Of a DNA stretch of 64,000 bases, positions 1-7,694 are shown piece by piece. Under the pieces are notes generated by a model. That model saw only the letters and a program-made list of their open reading frames with translations. It did no database searches and was not told the origin of the DNA. A program made the translations under genes and the position numbers. Location: contig NZ_AEWI01000004.1 of assembly GCF_000191885.1 (NCBI RefSeq), forward strand, positions 18,826 through 82,825, written 5' to 3'. Every line of letters begins with the position of its first letter. Position 1 is the first letter of the stretch. Source of the stretch: Anaerophaga thermohalophila DSM 12881. GTDB taxonomy: Bacteria > Bacteroidota > Bacteroidia > Bacteroidales > Marinilabiliaceae.

Positions 1-113
1 TCTTTGTCGGCCTGCTTCAACACTTTGTATATCCAGGCACTGATGTAATACTGGTAATCCATCGGAAGCATTCGTTGCTTCCCGGTACGGTTAAATATTA
101 TCCTGAATCTCAT
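1..113 (-). CDS. cas6: Cas6 CRISPR endoribonuclease, N-terminal fragment cut by the window edge
   Basis: Reading leftward from an ATG at 113, the 37 complete codons give MRFRIIFNRTGK, then MLPMDYQYYISAWIYKVL. This matches the start of Cas6: a first beta strand of alternating hydrophobics, then the 'LP.xY.Y.ls..IY..l' helix that opens the first ferredoxin-like fold. Cas6 cuts CRISPR precursor RNA within the repeat to give crRNAs in type I and III systems. The catalytic residues and glycine-rich loop lie beyond the left edge and cannot be checked. Because the gene points out of the window, cas6 is likely the first gene of an operon to the left, with its promoter in 114-480. No CRISPR repeats are visible inside the window. 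A chance resemblance is possible with so few residues, but the motif is specific. Confidence 0.72.
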   Translation of the reverse strand, partial: MRFRIIFNRTGKQRMLPMDYQYYISAWIYKVLKQADK

Positions 114-581
114 AATAGTACGGTTAACAGTGAATTCAAGTCATGAAACGGGGAAAGTGAAATGCGGCATGCCGGCTGGATATACCACATCAAATCTCTT
201 CGATAAAACAAATTGGAGCAGTTTGTCGAATTTGAATGGAAATTTTCCGGAAAGCGGCAATAATTGTAATTCGTGTCGGGTCGGTTGGCCTTCATTTTTA
301 AAGGGTGTTGGTTAGTTACATTAACAATAATAGTTGATTTTTTGACGTTTAAATTTAGTGATTATTTGTTCAATTTTCATAAAACAGGATAGGGAAATTT
401 TTATTTTTTAATTTGAGGTGTTATGAGTTTTGGCTGCTTTTGTTCTACGCTGAGAATGTAGAATTAAAGAAACACGACACTGCAATGAAAAAATTTAATG
501 AAACGAGAATGACAAGGTTTGTCACAACAAGAATATGTATAATTAACCTCTAATCATCTAAGAAACCAAAAAACAGGCAAC

Positions 582-650
582 AGATTCTTCGTCGTTACCT
601 CCTCAGAATGACATTAGGCAGTCTGTCATTCTGAGCGAAGCGAAGAATCT
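582..650. repeat. Palindromic repeat family R1, copy 1
   Basis: A 69-bp near-palindrome. The left arm AGATTCTTCGTCG...CTCAGAATGACA pairs with the right arm TGTCATTCTGAGCG...CGAAGAATCT around a short centre. A second copy is at 715-782, a third at 5018-5086, and a degraded half sits inside the element at 59986-60109. It is non-coding and could fold into a long hairpin in either strand. Confidence 0.85.
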
Positions 651-714
651 CATCAGTGGCAAAGAGTCTTTGAATGATAAAAACCGGCTAAAGGAACTTG
701 TTGTAACAAGAGAA

Positions 715-782
715 AGATTCTTCGTCGTGCCTCCTCAGAATGACACTGAGCGCTCTGTCATTCTGAGCGGAGCGAAGAATCT
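715..782. repeat. Palindromic repeat family R1, copy 2
   Basis: Same palindrome as 582-650, with a different centre (ACTGAGCGCTC instead of ATTAGGCAGTC). The centre varies between copies while the two arms are kept, as expected if pairing of the arms is what is maintained. Confidence 0.85.
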
Positions 783-841
783 AACATCAATTAAAGTATG
801 ATAAGTTGCATTATTCCAATAACTTAGACTAATTTTATACG

Positions 842-943
842 GATGAAACGAGCATGGCAAGGTTTGTCACAAAAGAACATGTATAAAATCAATCATGCGA
901 GTTCCATCAGACCAATAACTTAGACTAATTTTATACTGATGAA
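842..943 (+). repeat. Inverted-repeat element family R2 (about 100 bp)
   Basis: It begins GATGAAACGAGCATGGCAAG, continues through GTCACAAAAGAACATG, then CATGCGAGTTCCATC, and ends ACTTAGACTAATTTTATACT-GATGAA. GATGAAACGAGCATG pairs with CATGCGAGTTCCATC, so the first two thirds can fold into a hairpin. The unit starts and ends with GATGAA. Other copies or parts: 498-548 with about 810-847, 4842-4940, 4935-4985 with 5108-5150, 17815-17916, 23114-23213 (minus), 28767-28862 (minus) and 46050-46148. It is too short to encode a protein, so a non-autonomous mobile element is the likely nature. Confidence 0.8.
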
Positions 944-1233
944 AATGTTAGGATTGTTAGGCGCTTAGCGCATAAAACCAACCAACATGTTGTTTAAGTT
1001 GACTAAATCCCGCACAGGGGTTTTTTTTGAGGCTTGTCCTGAAAAAACGTAGTACCTTATCTCTAATTTTGTTGTATTTTTTGGCATAATATTTAAAAAA
1101 TGGCTGCGCCATTTGTTGTTTGGATCACCGAATTTGCGCGAATTAACGCGAATTTAGTCGCATCTTTGATGCGACAGTCATTCGTGTCATTGACAACATC
1201 ATAATTGATTTTTTCACGCAGCCTCTTTTTCCA

Positions 1234-2913
1234 TTAATACAAATCCATTTGTAATCTTTTCTCATTTTTCAGGCGCTGAATATATTCTCCGGCCTGCCGG
1301 ATGGTTAAATTACCTTCCGAAGCGACGATTTCTTCAAGGGCTTCTTTAACGCTTTGGCCCATCGTACGTTTATTTCCGCAAATGTATACCGTAGCTTCTT
1401 TTTTGTCGATCCAACGAAACAACTCTTTTTGGCGCTGTTTCATGCGGTGCTGGACATAAATTTTGTTTTCCTGATCACGTGAGAATGCCGTATCAAGCCT
1501 CGTTAATATGCCGGATTGCAAAAAGTTTTCCAATTCTTTGCGGTACAGAAAGTCACTTCTGGCATGGCGATCCCCGAATATCAGCCAGTTTTCTCCACTG
1601 GCACCGCTACTTTGGCGTTGTTGCAAAAATCCCCTGAAAGGTGCAATACCGGTACTGGTAGCGATCATTATTACGGGTTTGGTATCGTCTTCAGGGATGC
1701 GGAATTTTTCATTCTTTTCCAGGAATACGGGAACGGAATCACCTTCATCGAGACGGTCGGAAAGATAAGTGGAGCACACACCGGTGTGATGTCGTCCTTT
1801 TTGTTGATATTCAATAAGTCCGACCGTAAAGTGAGCTTCTCGCGGGAACATATACGGGCTGTTTGCCACTGAATATAACCTGGGATTGAGCCGCCTCAAA
1901 AGATCGACCAGTTGCTGTGGCGTGATGTCTCCGGGGAAATCGGAAACCAAATCCAGGACATCACTGGTTTCACAATATTTATCCAGAAGCAGCTTGTCTG
2001 ATATCAGTGTTTTGAGGTTTCCGTTTTGAGACAGTTCCGAATATTTTTTCACCATTAACGGTGTAATCAGGGTGATTTCGTATTCTTCCACCAGGGCTTC
2101 TTTTAGCAGACGCGGGCCTCTTGCAGTTTCGACGGTAGTAGCACCGTCAAACTTCAGATGTTTCAGCAGTTGGTCGACCAGTAGGCGGGAGTTGTGGACA
2201 TAGATGCCGAAAGAGTCGCCCGGCTGAAAGTCGCTGCCAAACTTTTCCGTCGAGAGGACAAGATGAAGCGTCCGCTTTGGAAAATCGGGGTTTGTCAACG
2301 GTTTTATCTCTTTCACTTTGGCATAGAAAATATTTGAGTCCTCTGCATCCACCCGGTTTATTTCAAAAGCAAATTCCTTTTTGCTTTGGGTAATTGTTTT
2401 AGGAAGAACAGCTTCAAAGGCTTCAACCGACTGGCGAACCCACAGCATGGCATTTTCTTCATAGTCGATGTCGCATTCCACGAGTGGCGATATTTCTTTG
2501 GCGCCCAGTTGAAGCAGACGATTTCGGAAGTCATGGCCTGTTTTGCAGAAATCTTTATAGCTGCTGTCGCCCAAAGCAAGCACGCTGAATTTTACTTCCC
2601 CGCGAATTTTAGCTTCTTCAGAATTCATATAGTTGTAAAAGTTTTCGGCTACAGCCGGAGGGTCTCCCTCACCGTGCGTGCTGACGGCTATCAGGATGTT
2701 CTTCATATCACTGATAACAGCGGGATTCATGGTGTTCATATCGTGAATTTCACTGGCGATGCCCAGGTGCCTGGCATAATCGTAAGCCAGCTGTGCTGCC
2801 GACTTTGAATTGCCGGTCCGGCTTCCATAAATCACATGAAGTGTATTCTCCGGTGTCGCTGCTTTTTCGCCTGCATTGGTTGGTATGTTTTGTGTTTTAG
2901 TTGTTTGTGCCAT
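1234..2913 (-). CDS. Diflavin NADPH reductase, sulfite reductase flavoprotein (CysJ)-like
   Basis: A soluble 559-residue protein that should pass electrons from NADPH through FAD and FMN to a partner, classically the sulfite reductase haemoprotein. The flavodoxin domain is at about 25-170, with FMN loops SRTGNS (31-36), STHGEGDPP (78-86) and ALGDSSY (113-119). The FAD domain has RLYSVANSP (345-353) and GVCSTYLS (378-385). The NADPH domain has ATSTGIAPFRGF (418-429) and YICG (510-513). The chain ends in Tyr, as CysJ-type reductases do to stack on the flavin. Length is near the 600 usual for CysJ. No cysI or other sulfur gene is nearby, so the electron acceptor is unknown. Upstream on the same strand are a 15-bp minisatellite and a KamA-family gene. 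Confidence 0.9.
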   Translation of the reverse strand: MAQTTKTQNIPTNAGEKAATPENTLHVIYGSRTGNSKSAAQLAYDYARHLGIASEIHDMNTMNPAVISDMKNILIAVSTHGEGDPPAVAENFYNYMNSEEAKIRGEVKFSVLALGDSSYKDFCKTGHDFRNRLLQLGAKEISPLVECDIDYEENAMLWVRQSVEAFEAVLPKTITQSKKEFAFEINRVDAEDSNIFYAKVKEIKPLTNPDFPKRTLHLVLSTEKFGSDFQPGDSFGIYVHNSRLLVDQLLKHLKFDGATTVETARGPRLLKEALVEEYEITLITPLMVKKYSELSQNGNLKTLISDKLLLDKYCETSDVLDLVSDFPGDITPQQLVDLLRRLNPRLYSVANSPYMFPREAHFTVGLIEYQQKGRHHTGVCSTYLSDRLDEGDSVPVFLEKNEKFRIPEDDTKPVIMIATSTGIAPFRGFLQQRQSSGASGENWLIFGDRHARSDFLYRKELENFLQSGILTRLDTAFSRDQENKIYVQHRMKQRQKELFRWIDKKEATVYICGNKRTMGQSVKEALEEIVASEGNLTIRQAGEYIQRLKNEKRLQMDLY

Positions 2914-2927
2914 TGTTGTTAGATGCT

Positions 2928-3107
2928 AGATGTAAGATTAATAGATGTAAGATTAATAGATGTAAGATTAATAGATATAAGATTAATAGATGTAAGATTA
3001 ATAGATATAAGATTAATAGATGTAAGATTAATAGATATAAGATTAATAGATATAAGATTAATAGATGTAAGATTAATAGATGTAAGATTAATAGATATAA
3101 GATTCTA
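2928..3107. repeat. 15-bp minisatellite, 12 units, in the leader of the diflavin reductase gene
   Basis: Twelve head-to-tail units of AGATRTAAGATTAAT start every 15 bases from 2928 to 3093. Position 5 is G or A: in order G G G A G A G A A G G A. The array ends 15 bases before the reductase ATG (2913, minus) and lies 65 bases beyond the stop of the radical SAM gene, so it fills most of the space between two co-directional genes. Being a multiple of 3 it is open in some frames, but it is not a gene. Such arrays change length by slippage, so spacing to the start codon could vary between cells. Confidence 0.95.
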
Positions 3108-3172
3108 CTCTTCTACTTTTTCACCATGCCCCCTGCTCCCTGCCCTTGGATTCCGATCGGGGACGTTAACTA

Positions 3173-4453
3173 TCATCCAGCTAATTCAGGGGTTTTTACT
3201 TCTTTGAGTTGGTCAACCCATGTGGCTTTTTCATCGTATTCCATCAGGAAAGGTTTAAAGGTTTCGCGATAATCCCGATGCCGGATGTATTGCATCATAA
3301 AGTATTTGCTGCCGTCAAGCGGATTGGTGACGATGCCCATAATTTGCACTTTCCCCTTTGATGCCGACATAGTAGGGCCGGTCACTGTTTTGGCAAAGCT
3401 GCCGGTTTCGCGGATGGCTTCCTGGTATATCCTGTATATATCGGCCAGCGGTATACTAAAGTAGTTGTATGGGCCTGTCTCCCGCTCGATAAACATATAA
3501 TAGGGGATCAGCCCCAGTTGCACCTGTCGTTGCCACATACGAGCCCAGTCTTGACTTCGGTTGTTGATGTGGTTCAGCACCGGTGCCTGCGTTCTGATTT
3601 CGGCTCCTGTTTGACGGATATTGCGAATGGCTTCCTGTACCACTTCGGTCTCCAGTTCATTGGGGTGATTGAAGTGTCCCATGATGGACAGATGAAGACC
3701 ACTGTCGGTGATATGTTTCAGGATATCCAGTATCTGACCCGCCTCTTCGTTGTGCCTGGGAAGGAATGTAAATGGCCAGTAGCTTAGTGATTTTGTGCCG
3801 AAGCGGATGTTTTGAAGATTTGGAATTTTGGCATCGATAAGTGCATCAATATATTTTTTCAGCGTTGCCGGATCCATCACCATAGGATCACCACCGGTAA
3901 AAAGGATTTCATTGATACTTTCGTTTTGTCTGATGTAGGCGATCACCTTTTCAATTTCGCGCATGGAGAATTTCATATCCAGGTCTTTGATGAACTGCGG
4001 CCATCTGAAACAAAAGGTACAGTGGGCATGGCAGGGCTGTCCCTGGCTGGGGAAAAACAATACAATGTCCTTGTATTTATGTTGCATCCCTTTGAGTTCT
4101 TCACCATCAAGCTCAGGCACATTGGTCATTTGCTGAGCCGGATGCGGATTCATTTCCATTCGTATGTCATAAATGGTCTTATTCACCTTTCCGTTGGCCG
4201 ACGGATCATTCAGCGCTTTTGTCAGTCTGTTATACTGATCCGCGGTGAGCATATTCCTGTTAGGGAAATTGAGAATATAGACGGGATCGTCTTCATAGTT
4301 CTCCCAGTCGATGAGGTAATCTACCACATAATTATTGGTTTTAAATGGAATCACTTTGGAAACAATGTCGATCTCCGTTTTGACCTTTTTCGGGAGATAA
4401 CGCATGTACTCAATTTCACGGAAATTTCTGGCATTGTAGGTTATAAACTTCAT
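3173..4453 (-). CDS. KamA-family radical SAM protein (lysine 2,3-aminomutase-like)
   Basis: A 426-residue cytoplasmic protein. CHAHCTFC at 141-148 is the CxxxCxxC cluster-binding motif of radical SAM enzymes, and FTGGDP at 185-190 is the glycine-rich SAM-binding motif typical of KamA and EpmB relatives. The surrounding sequence (PSQGQP before the cysteines, TKSLSYWPFTFLPRHN, IRTQAPVLNHIN) fits the KamA fold. True lysine 2,3-aminomutases bind PLP through a lysine in a C-terminal glycine-rich stretch. Here the matching region reads TGPTMSASKGKV, which has lysines but not the usual glycines, so aminomutase activity on lysine is not assured. The gene may be co-transcribed with the diflavin reductase 260 bases downstream, which could act as its reductant. 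Confidence 0.82.
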   Translation of the reverse strand: MKFITYNARNFREIEYMRYLPKKVKTEIDIVSKVIPFKTNNYVVDYLIDWENYEDDPVYILNFPNRNMLTADQYNRLTKALNDPSANGKVNKTIYDIRMEMNPHPAQQMTNVPELDGEELKGMQHKYKDIVLFFPSQGQPCHAHCTFCFRWPQFIKDLDMKFSMREIEKVIAYIRQNESINEILFTGGDPMVMDPATLKKYIDALIDAKIPNLQNIRFGTKSLSYWPFTFLPRHNEEAGQILDILKHITDSGLHLSIMGHFNHPNELETEVVQEAIRNIRQTGAEIRTQAPVLNHINNRSQDWARMWQRQVQLGLIPYYMFIERETGPYNYFSIPLADIYRIYQEAIRETGSFAKTVTGPTMSASKGKVQIMGIVTNPLDGSKYFMMQYIRHRDYRETFKPFLMEYDEKATWVDQLKEVKTPELAG

Positions 4454-4841
4454 GGCATTAAATTTTTATTGCTGAGTCTTCTCCTGAAAGTGATTTTTAG
4501 GAGTGGACTCATTGTTAGAAAATCTACTGGTGTATTTGCTATGAAGTTGCCTGAAACCGATCTGTTGGTTAAAAAACGCTCGGGAATCCTAAGTAGCATT
4601 ATTCATCAATTTTCTGTTAAGATGCTCAACTATCGGCAGAATACAAATGTCCTCATCAAATTTAACTTGAAAATAGTTCACTATTTCCTGCTTAAAATTT
4701 GTCCGCTGTTGCTTGTATTATTTGATATTTGATCATCTCATAACGAAAACTTATGAATAAAACAGGTTAAGTCCCTGATTGGTGTTTTTGAAGGAAAATA
4801 TAAATAGTTAACCGCAGAAATACGGATAATGTTCAAGTCGG

Positions 4842-5150
4842 GATGAAACGATCATGGCAAGGGTTCTCAAAAGCATGTATAAAACTCAATCATGCGGCTT
4901 CCATCCGACCAATAACTTAGACTAATTTTATACGGATGAAACGAGCATGACAAAAATTGTCACAAAGGAACATGTATAATTAACCTTTAATCATCTAAGA
5001 AACCAAAAACAGGTAACAGATTCTTCGTCGTTACCTCCTCAGAATGACATTAGACAGTCTGTCATTCTGAGCGGAGCGAAGAATCTAAAATCAATTAAAG
5101 AATAATAAGTTGCACCATTTCAATAACTTAGACTAATTTTATACGGATGA
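4842..5150 (+). repeat. Composite of two R2 units, the second split by an R1 palindrome
   Basis: One complete R2 unit occupies 4842-4940. A second begins at 4935, sharing the GATGAA border, and runs to GTATAATTAACC near 4985. It is then interrupted by a stretch containing R1 at 5018-5086, and its right end CTTAGACTAATTTTATACG-GATGAA closes at 5150. The interrupted unit matches the one at 498-847, where two R1 palindromes sit inside, so the composite has moved or been copied as a whole. Confidence 0.8.
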
Positions 5151-5259
5151 AAGAAAAAAGCATGCAAAGGTTGCGATAGTCTTTTGTACCTTTTGCGTGG
5201 AACATTTTGCAAATAATGTTAATGTATAAATCGGAAAGAAAATTTAAAAGACTATGAGA

Positions 5260-5289
5260 TTGGATAGTTGTTAAAAAGTATTAATTTTG
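5260..5289 (+). promoter_or_regulatory. Candidate Bacteroidetes-type promoter for the ECF sigma gene
   Basis: TAATTTTG at 5282-5289 matches the Bacteroidetes -7 box TAnnTTTG. A TTG at 5260-5262 lies 19 bases upstream, as expected for the -33 box. The start codon is about 50 bases downstream. Both boxes are short and the DNA is AT-rich, so this could be chance. Confidence 0.45.
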
Positions 5290-5341
5290 CATTCACTTTA
5301 AAGTGTTTCTTTGTGTAAAAGAATGATTAAAAGTAGAATAT

Positions 5342-5914
5342 ATGCAGGAAGAGAAGCTATTTACAGAATTGAGCAAAGGAAACAAACGGGTTCTGGATGA
5401 AATATATAATCGTTATCATCAAAAAATATTCGGGTTTGCATTATCATACTTAAAAAATGAAGATGACGCTTACGACATTGTCCAGGAAGTTTTCATTAAC
5501 TTATGGAACAGCCGGTCTTCTCTGAAAAAAGATACCAGAATTGAGCCGTTTATATTTACTGCTACCAAAAATGCCGTCATCTCATTGTTCAGGAAAAGAG
5601 CCACCGAACAAAAATACCTGGAATACCTGGGCAATACCGTCATCTCCAATAATATGGGAACCAACGAACAAATCGACTATAACTTCCTTGAAGAACTATA
5701 CGAGTCGTTGATTTCACAACTGCCCGAAAAACGTCGCGAGATTTTTATTCTCAGCAGGAAAAAGGGTCTGACAAACAAAGACATTGCTGCTAATTTGAAA
5801 ATCTCCGAAAAAACCGTGGAAAACCAACTGACCAGGGCACTTGCTTTTTTAAAAGAGCATTTTAGCGCTGCCGGTTTTCTGGGGTTGCTGTTTTTTCATC
5901 TTTTTATATTGTAG
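5342..5914 (+). CDS. ECF RNA polymerase sigma factor, Bacteroidetes PUL type
   Basis: A 190-residue sigma-70 family factor. Region 2 is at about 8-65 (ALSYLKNEDDAYDIVQEVF is the DAxDxxQE core that binds the -10 element and core polymerase). Region 4 is at about 118-172 (LPEKRREIFILSRKKGLTNK, then an HTH with SEKTVENQLTRAL). It is the cytoplasmic end of a trans-envelope switch: the SusC at 7695 has the extra N-terminal signalling domain, the FecR protein at 6564 carries the signal across the inner membrane, and this factor then activates the locus. The last 15 residues (FLGLLFFHLFIL) are strongly hydrophobic, which could tether it to the membrane. About 650 bases holding a mobile repeat separate it from fecR, so the two may be transcribed separately. 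Confidence 0.93.
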   Translation: MQEEKLFTELSKGNKRVLDEIYNRYHQKIFGFALSYLKNEDDAYDIVQEVFINLWNSRSSLKKDTRIEPFIFTATKNAVISLFRKRATEQKYLEYLGNTVISNNMGTNEQIDYNFLEELYESLISQLPEKRREIFILSRKKGLTNKDIAANLKISEKTVENQLTRALAFLKEHFSAAGFLGLLFFHLFIL

Positions 5915-6563
5915 GAATAGCGGACTCTTTGCAGAGCACAGCGCCGATCCACTGTAAATAAATCAAAAATAATCCCGAAATCCGCGATTTCAAATTATAC
6001 GACACCTTCAGGGGCAAGAAAAGAGCAGCACCCGCTAAAACCGCCCAGCGGTGGCAGAGCTGTAACTCAGTAAGACATAAGCGCGCTATTCAAACCACAT
6101 TGCGCCCACTATGAGCAATTCTACAGAATTAGGTTTAAAAGAGCCCGGTCTAAAAAGCATCTTTGTTGCCAAACTCGTTGTTGTTTTAAATTTTTGCATC
6201 CTCATTAACAACAAGTTAACTCCGGTACAAAAATTTAAAACGTCTTGATTTTGACAAAAATATGCTTTTTATACTGCACGCTTAAAATATTTTGCCAAAA
6301 ATATACGATTCCTTATGCTTCATGCCACCATCCTGCCCTTTTACTTTATCGCCTTTCCACCTTTACTCCTTGCCCCATGCCCTATGCCCTGTCTTCTGCC
6401 TTCTGCTTTCTGCCTGTCGGATACTTTTTCTGAAAATTCATACAATTTATTTCACAATCTATTATGTCTGATCATCAATCATTTGTAAATAAATGTCAAA
6501 AAAATTTTAAAAAAGAATAGGGGAATATCCTTTCCTTTGCGTTGAATTATTAGAGCGATTAAA
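5915..6563. other. Intergenic region between sigma factor and FecR genes
   Basis: It holds an R3 element at 6141-6282 and a pyrimidine-rich stretch at about 6330-6420 (repeated TGCCCTATGCCC/TTCTGCCTTCTG words). A shorter stretch of similar composition occurs at about 3120-3150. No gene was seen; the short ORFs here are low-complexity. Confidence 0.5.
6141..6282 (+). repeat. Inverted-repeat element family R3 (about 142 bp)
   Basis: The left end GAGCCCGGTCTAAAAAGCAT and the right end ATGCTTTTTATACTGCACGC form terminal inverted repeats of about 20 bp. Inside, GTTTTAAATTTTTG and CAAAAATTTAAAAC form a second inverted pair. A complete copy lies at 15570-15713, copies split by R2 lie at 23031-23269 and 45994-46232, and a collapsed one lies at 27416-27452. 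No coding capacity; typical of a MITE. Confidence 0.85.
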
Positions 6564-7598
6564 ATGAGAGAAATTTTACAAAAATATGTAAACGGTGAGT
6601 GTACTACCGACGAATTTAAGAAGGCGATAACTGTTCTTGCAGGATTTGCTTATCAGGGTACGCTTAGTGATTTTATGCACAGGCACTGGAAAGATTATAC
6701 CGGCGAAAAACCGGAAGGAAATCCTGTCCGTTATAACCAGGTATTGAATCAGATTCATCATCAGATAAACATTTTGGAAGAAAAGGAATCATTTACCCGC
6801 AGGTTTTATCTCACCTTCTCCAGGGTGGCTGCTGTTCTTTTGTTGCCATTGCTCATGGCTTTAGCGCTTTTTCTCTTTCAGTACAGCGATAGTGACAAAG
6901 TGGCAATGACAAAAATGACGACTCCTGCCGGCATTCAAAGCCAGGTGGAATTACCCGACGGGTCACGTATCTGGCTCAATTCGGAAAGTGAAGTTCATTT
7001 CCCTGTATCATTTAAAGGGCAAAAAGCACGTAAAGTAAAATTGATTGGTGAAGGTTTTTTTGAGATAGCCTCCGATAGAAAGAAACCATTTATCGTATCT
7101 GCCGGTGATGAGTTGGAGGTTAGCGTTACCGGAACTACGTTTAATCTATCGGCTTATGAGAACGAACCCGATGTATCGGTTACCCTGGTGGAGGGTAGCG
7201 TTAAAATACAAAAAGGGGCTGATAAAAATTGTAGTGTGTTGGCCGAAATGAAGCCGGGTGAGGTAGCCCGGTTTGACAAAGATTCTGAAAAGATAAGTAT
7301 TTCCCGCGAGAATGATCTGGAACCATATACTGCCTGGAAGGAAGGTCGTTTTGTTTTCGTCAATGAACCATTTGAGTCTGTTCTCAGAACCATGGAAAGG
7401 AAATATAATGTAAAGTATAATATTGAAGACCCCCGCCTGCTCGAATACCGTATCACAGCGACTTTTCTTGACGAAACACTCGAAGAGTTCCTGAGAATAA
7501 TAACACTATCCTCACCTATTGAATATGAAATATGCAGGCCGGTTAAGGAGGAAGATAATGTCTATCTAAAGAGAGTTGTTACTTTGACAAGAAAATGA
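6564..7598 (+). CDS. FecR-family anti-sigma factor
   Basis: A 344-residue inner-membrane protein. The N-terminal cytoplasmic part (1-80) would hold the sigma factor. One membrane span lies at about 86-107 (VAAVLLLPLLMALALFLF). The periplasmic part starts with the FecR signature TTPAGIQSQVELPDGSRIWL from 119 and continues as the FecR beta-roll to about 230. The C-terminal domain (RFVFVNEPFESVLRTMERKY onward) is the DUF4974 type of Bacteroidetes anti-sigma factors, which contacts the signalling domain of the cognate SusC. It lies between the sigma gene and susC, the usual order for a sigma/anti-sigma regulated locus. Confidence 0.95.
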   Translation: MREILQKYVNGECTTDEFKKAITVLAGFAYQGTLSDFMHRHWKDYTGEKPEGNPVRYNQVLNQIHHQINILEEKESFTRRFYLTFSRVAAVLLLPLLMALALFLFQYSDSDKVAMTKMTTPAGIQSQVELPDGSRIWLNSESEVHFPVSFKGQKARKVKLIGEGFFEIASDRKKPFIVSAGDELEVSVTGTTFNLSAYENEPDVSVTLVEGSVKIQKGADKNCSVLAEMKPGEVARFDKDSEKISISRENDLEPYTAWKEGRFVFVNEPFESVLRTMERKYNVKYNIEDPRLLEYRITATFLDETLEEFLRIITLSSPIEYEICRPVKEEDNVYLKRVVTLTRK

Positions 7599-7610
7599 TT
7601 ATAAAGCAAA

Positions 7611-7664
7611 ACAGGAAAGTGTTGCAGCACTTTCCTGTCAATAAATACCTGTTTGCAGACAGGT
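7611..7664 (+). terminator. Double hairpin between fecR and susC
   Basis: ACAGGAAAGTG (7611-7621) pairs with CACTTTCCTGT (7628-7638) over a 6-base loop. A second stem, ACCTGT with ACAGGT, follows at 7647-7664. No strong T-run follows either, so partial termination or an mRNA-stability element that sets the susC level apart from fecR is more likely than a full terminator. Confidence 0.5.
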
Positions 7665-7694
7665 AAATGTTTAACACTTAAACTTTTCAAATTT

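Larger units (their letters stand above)
114..1233. other. 1.1-kb intergenic region rich in repeats
   Basis: No convincing gene was seen; the two 61-residue ORFs near 110-315 have no recognisable features. The part up to about 480 is AT-rich and should hold the cas6 promoter. From 498 to 943 it is a mosaic of two repeat families, described separately. From 944 to 1233, downstream of the diflavin reductase on the minus strand, nothing clear was found. Confidence 0.6.
4454..5341. other. Intergenic region with a repeat mosaic and the sigma-factor promoter
   Basis: No gene was seen. From 4454 to 4800 it should hold the promoter of the leftward radical SAM gene. From 4842 to 5150 it is the same R2/R1 mosaic as at 498-943 (one complete R2 unit, then an R2 unit split by an R1 palindrome). 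A candidate promoter for the sigma gene lies at 5260-5289. Confidence 0.6.

Noticed and set aside
582..782. Intrinsic terminators
   Set aside because: The stems are long but lack T-runs, lie in a repeat family, and do not follow a gene end directly.
2928..3107. CRISPR array
   Set aside because: The 15-bp units are contiguous with no spacers, and there is no dyad repeat of 28-37 bp. It is a minisatellite.
2901..3272. 123-residue and 94-residue plus-strand ORFs with CKINR / DVRLI repeats
   Set aside because: They are translations of the 15-bp minisatellite, whose unit is a multiple of three. There is no gene-like start, and the frames overlap the opposite-strand gene ends.
3812..4732. 306-residue plus-strand ORF
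   Set aside because: Antisense of the KamA-family gene for most of its length. The minus strand has the radical SAM motifs and a proper start and stop.
6245..6433. 62-residue ORF
   Set aside because: Covers the end of an R3 element and a pyrimidine-rich low-complexity stretch.
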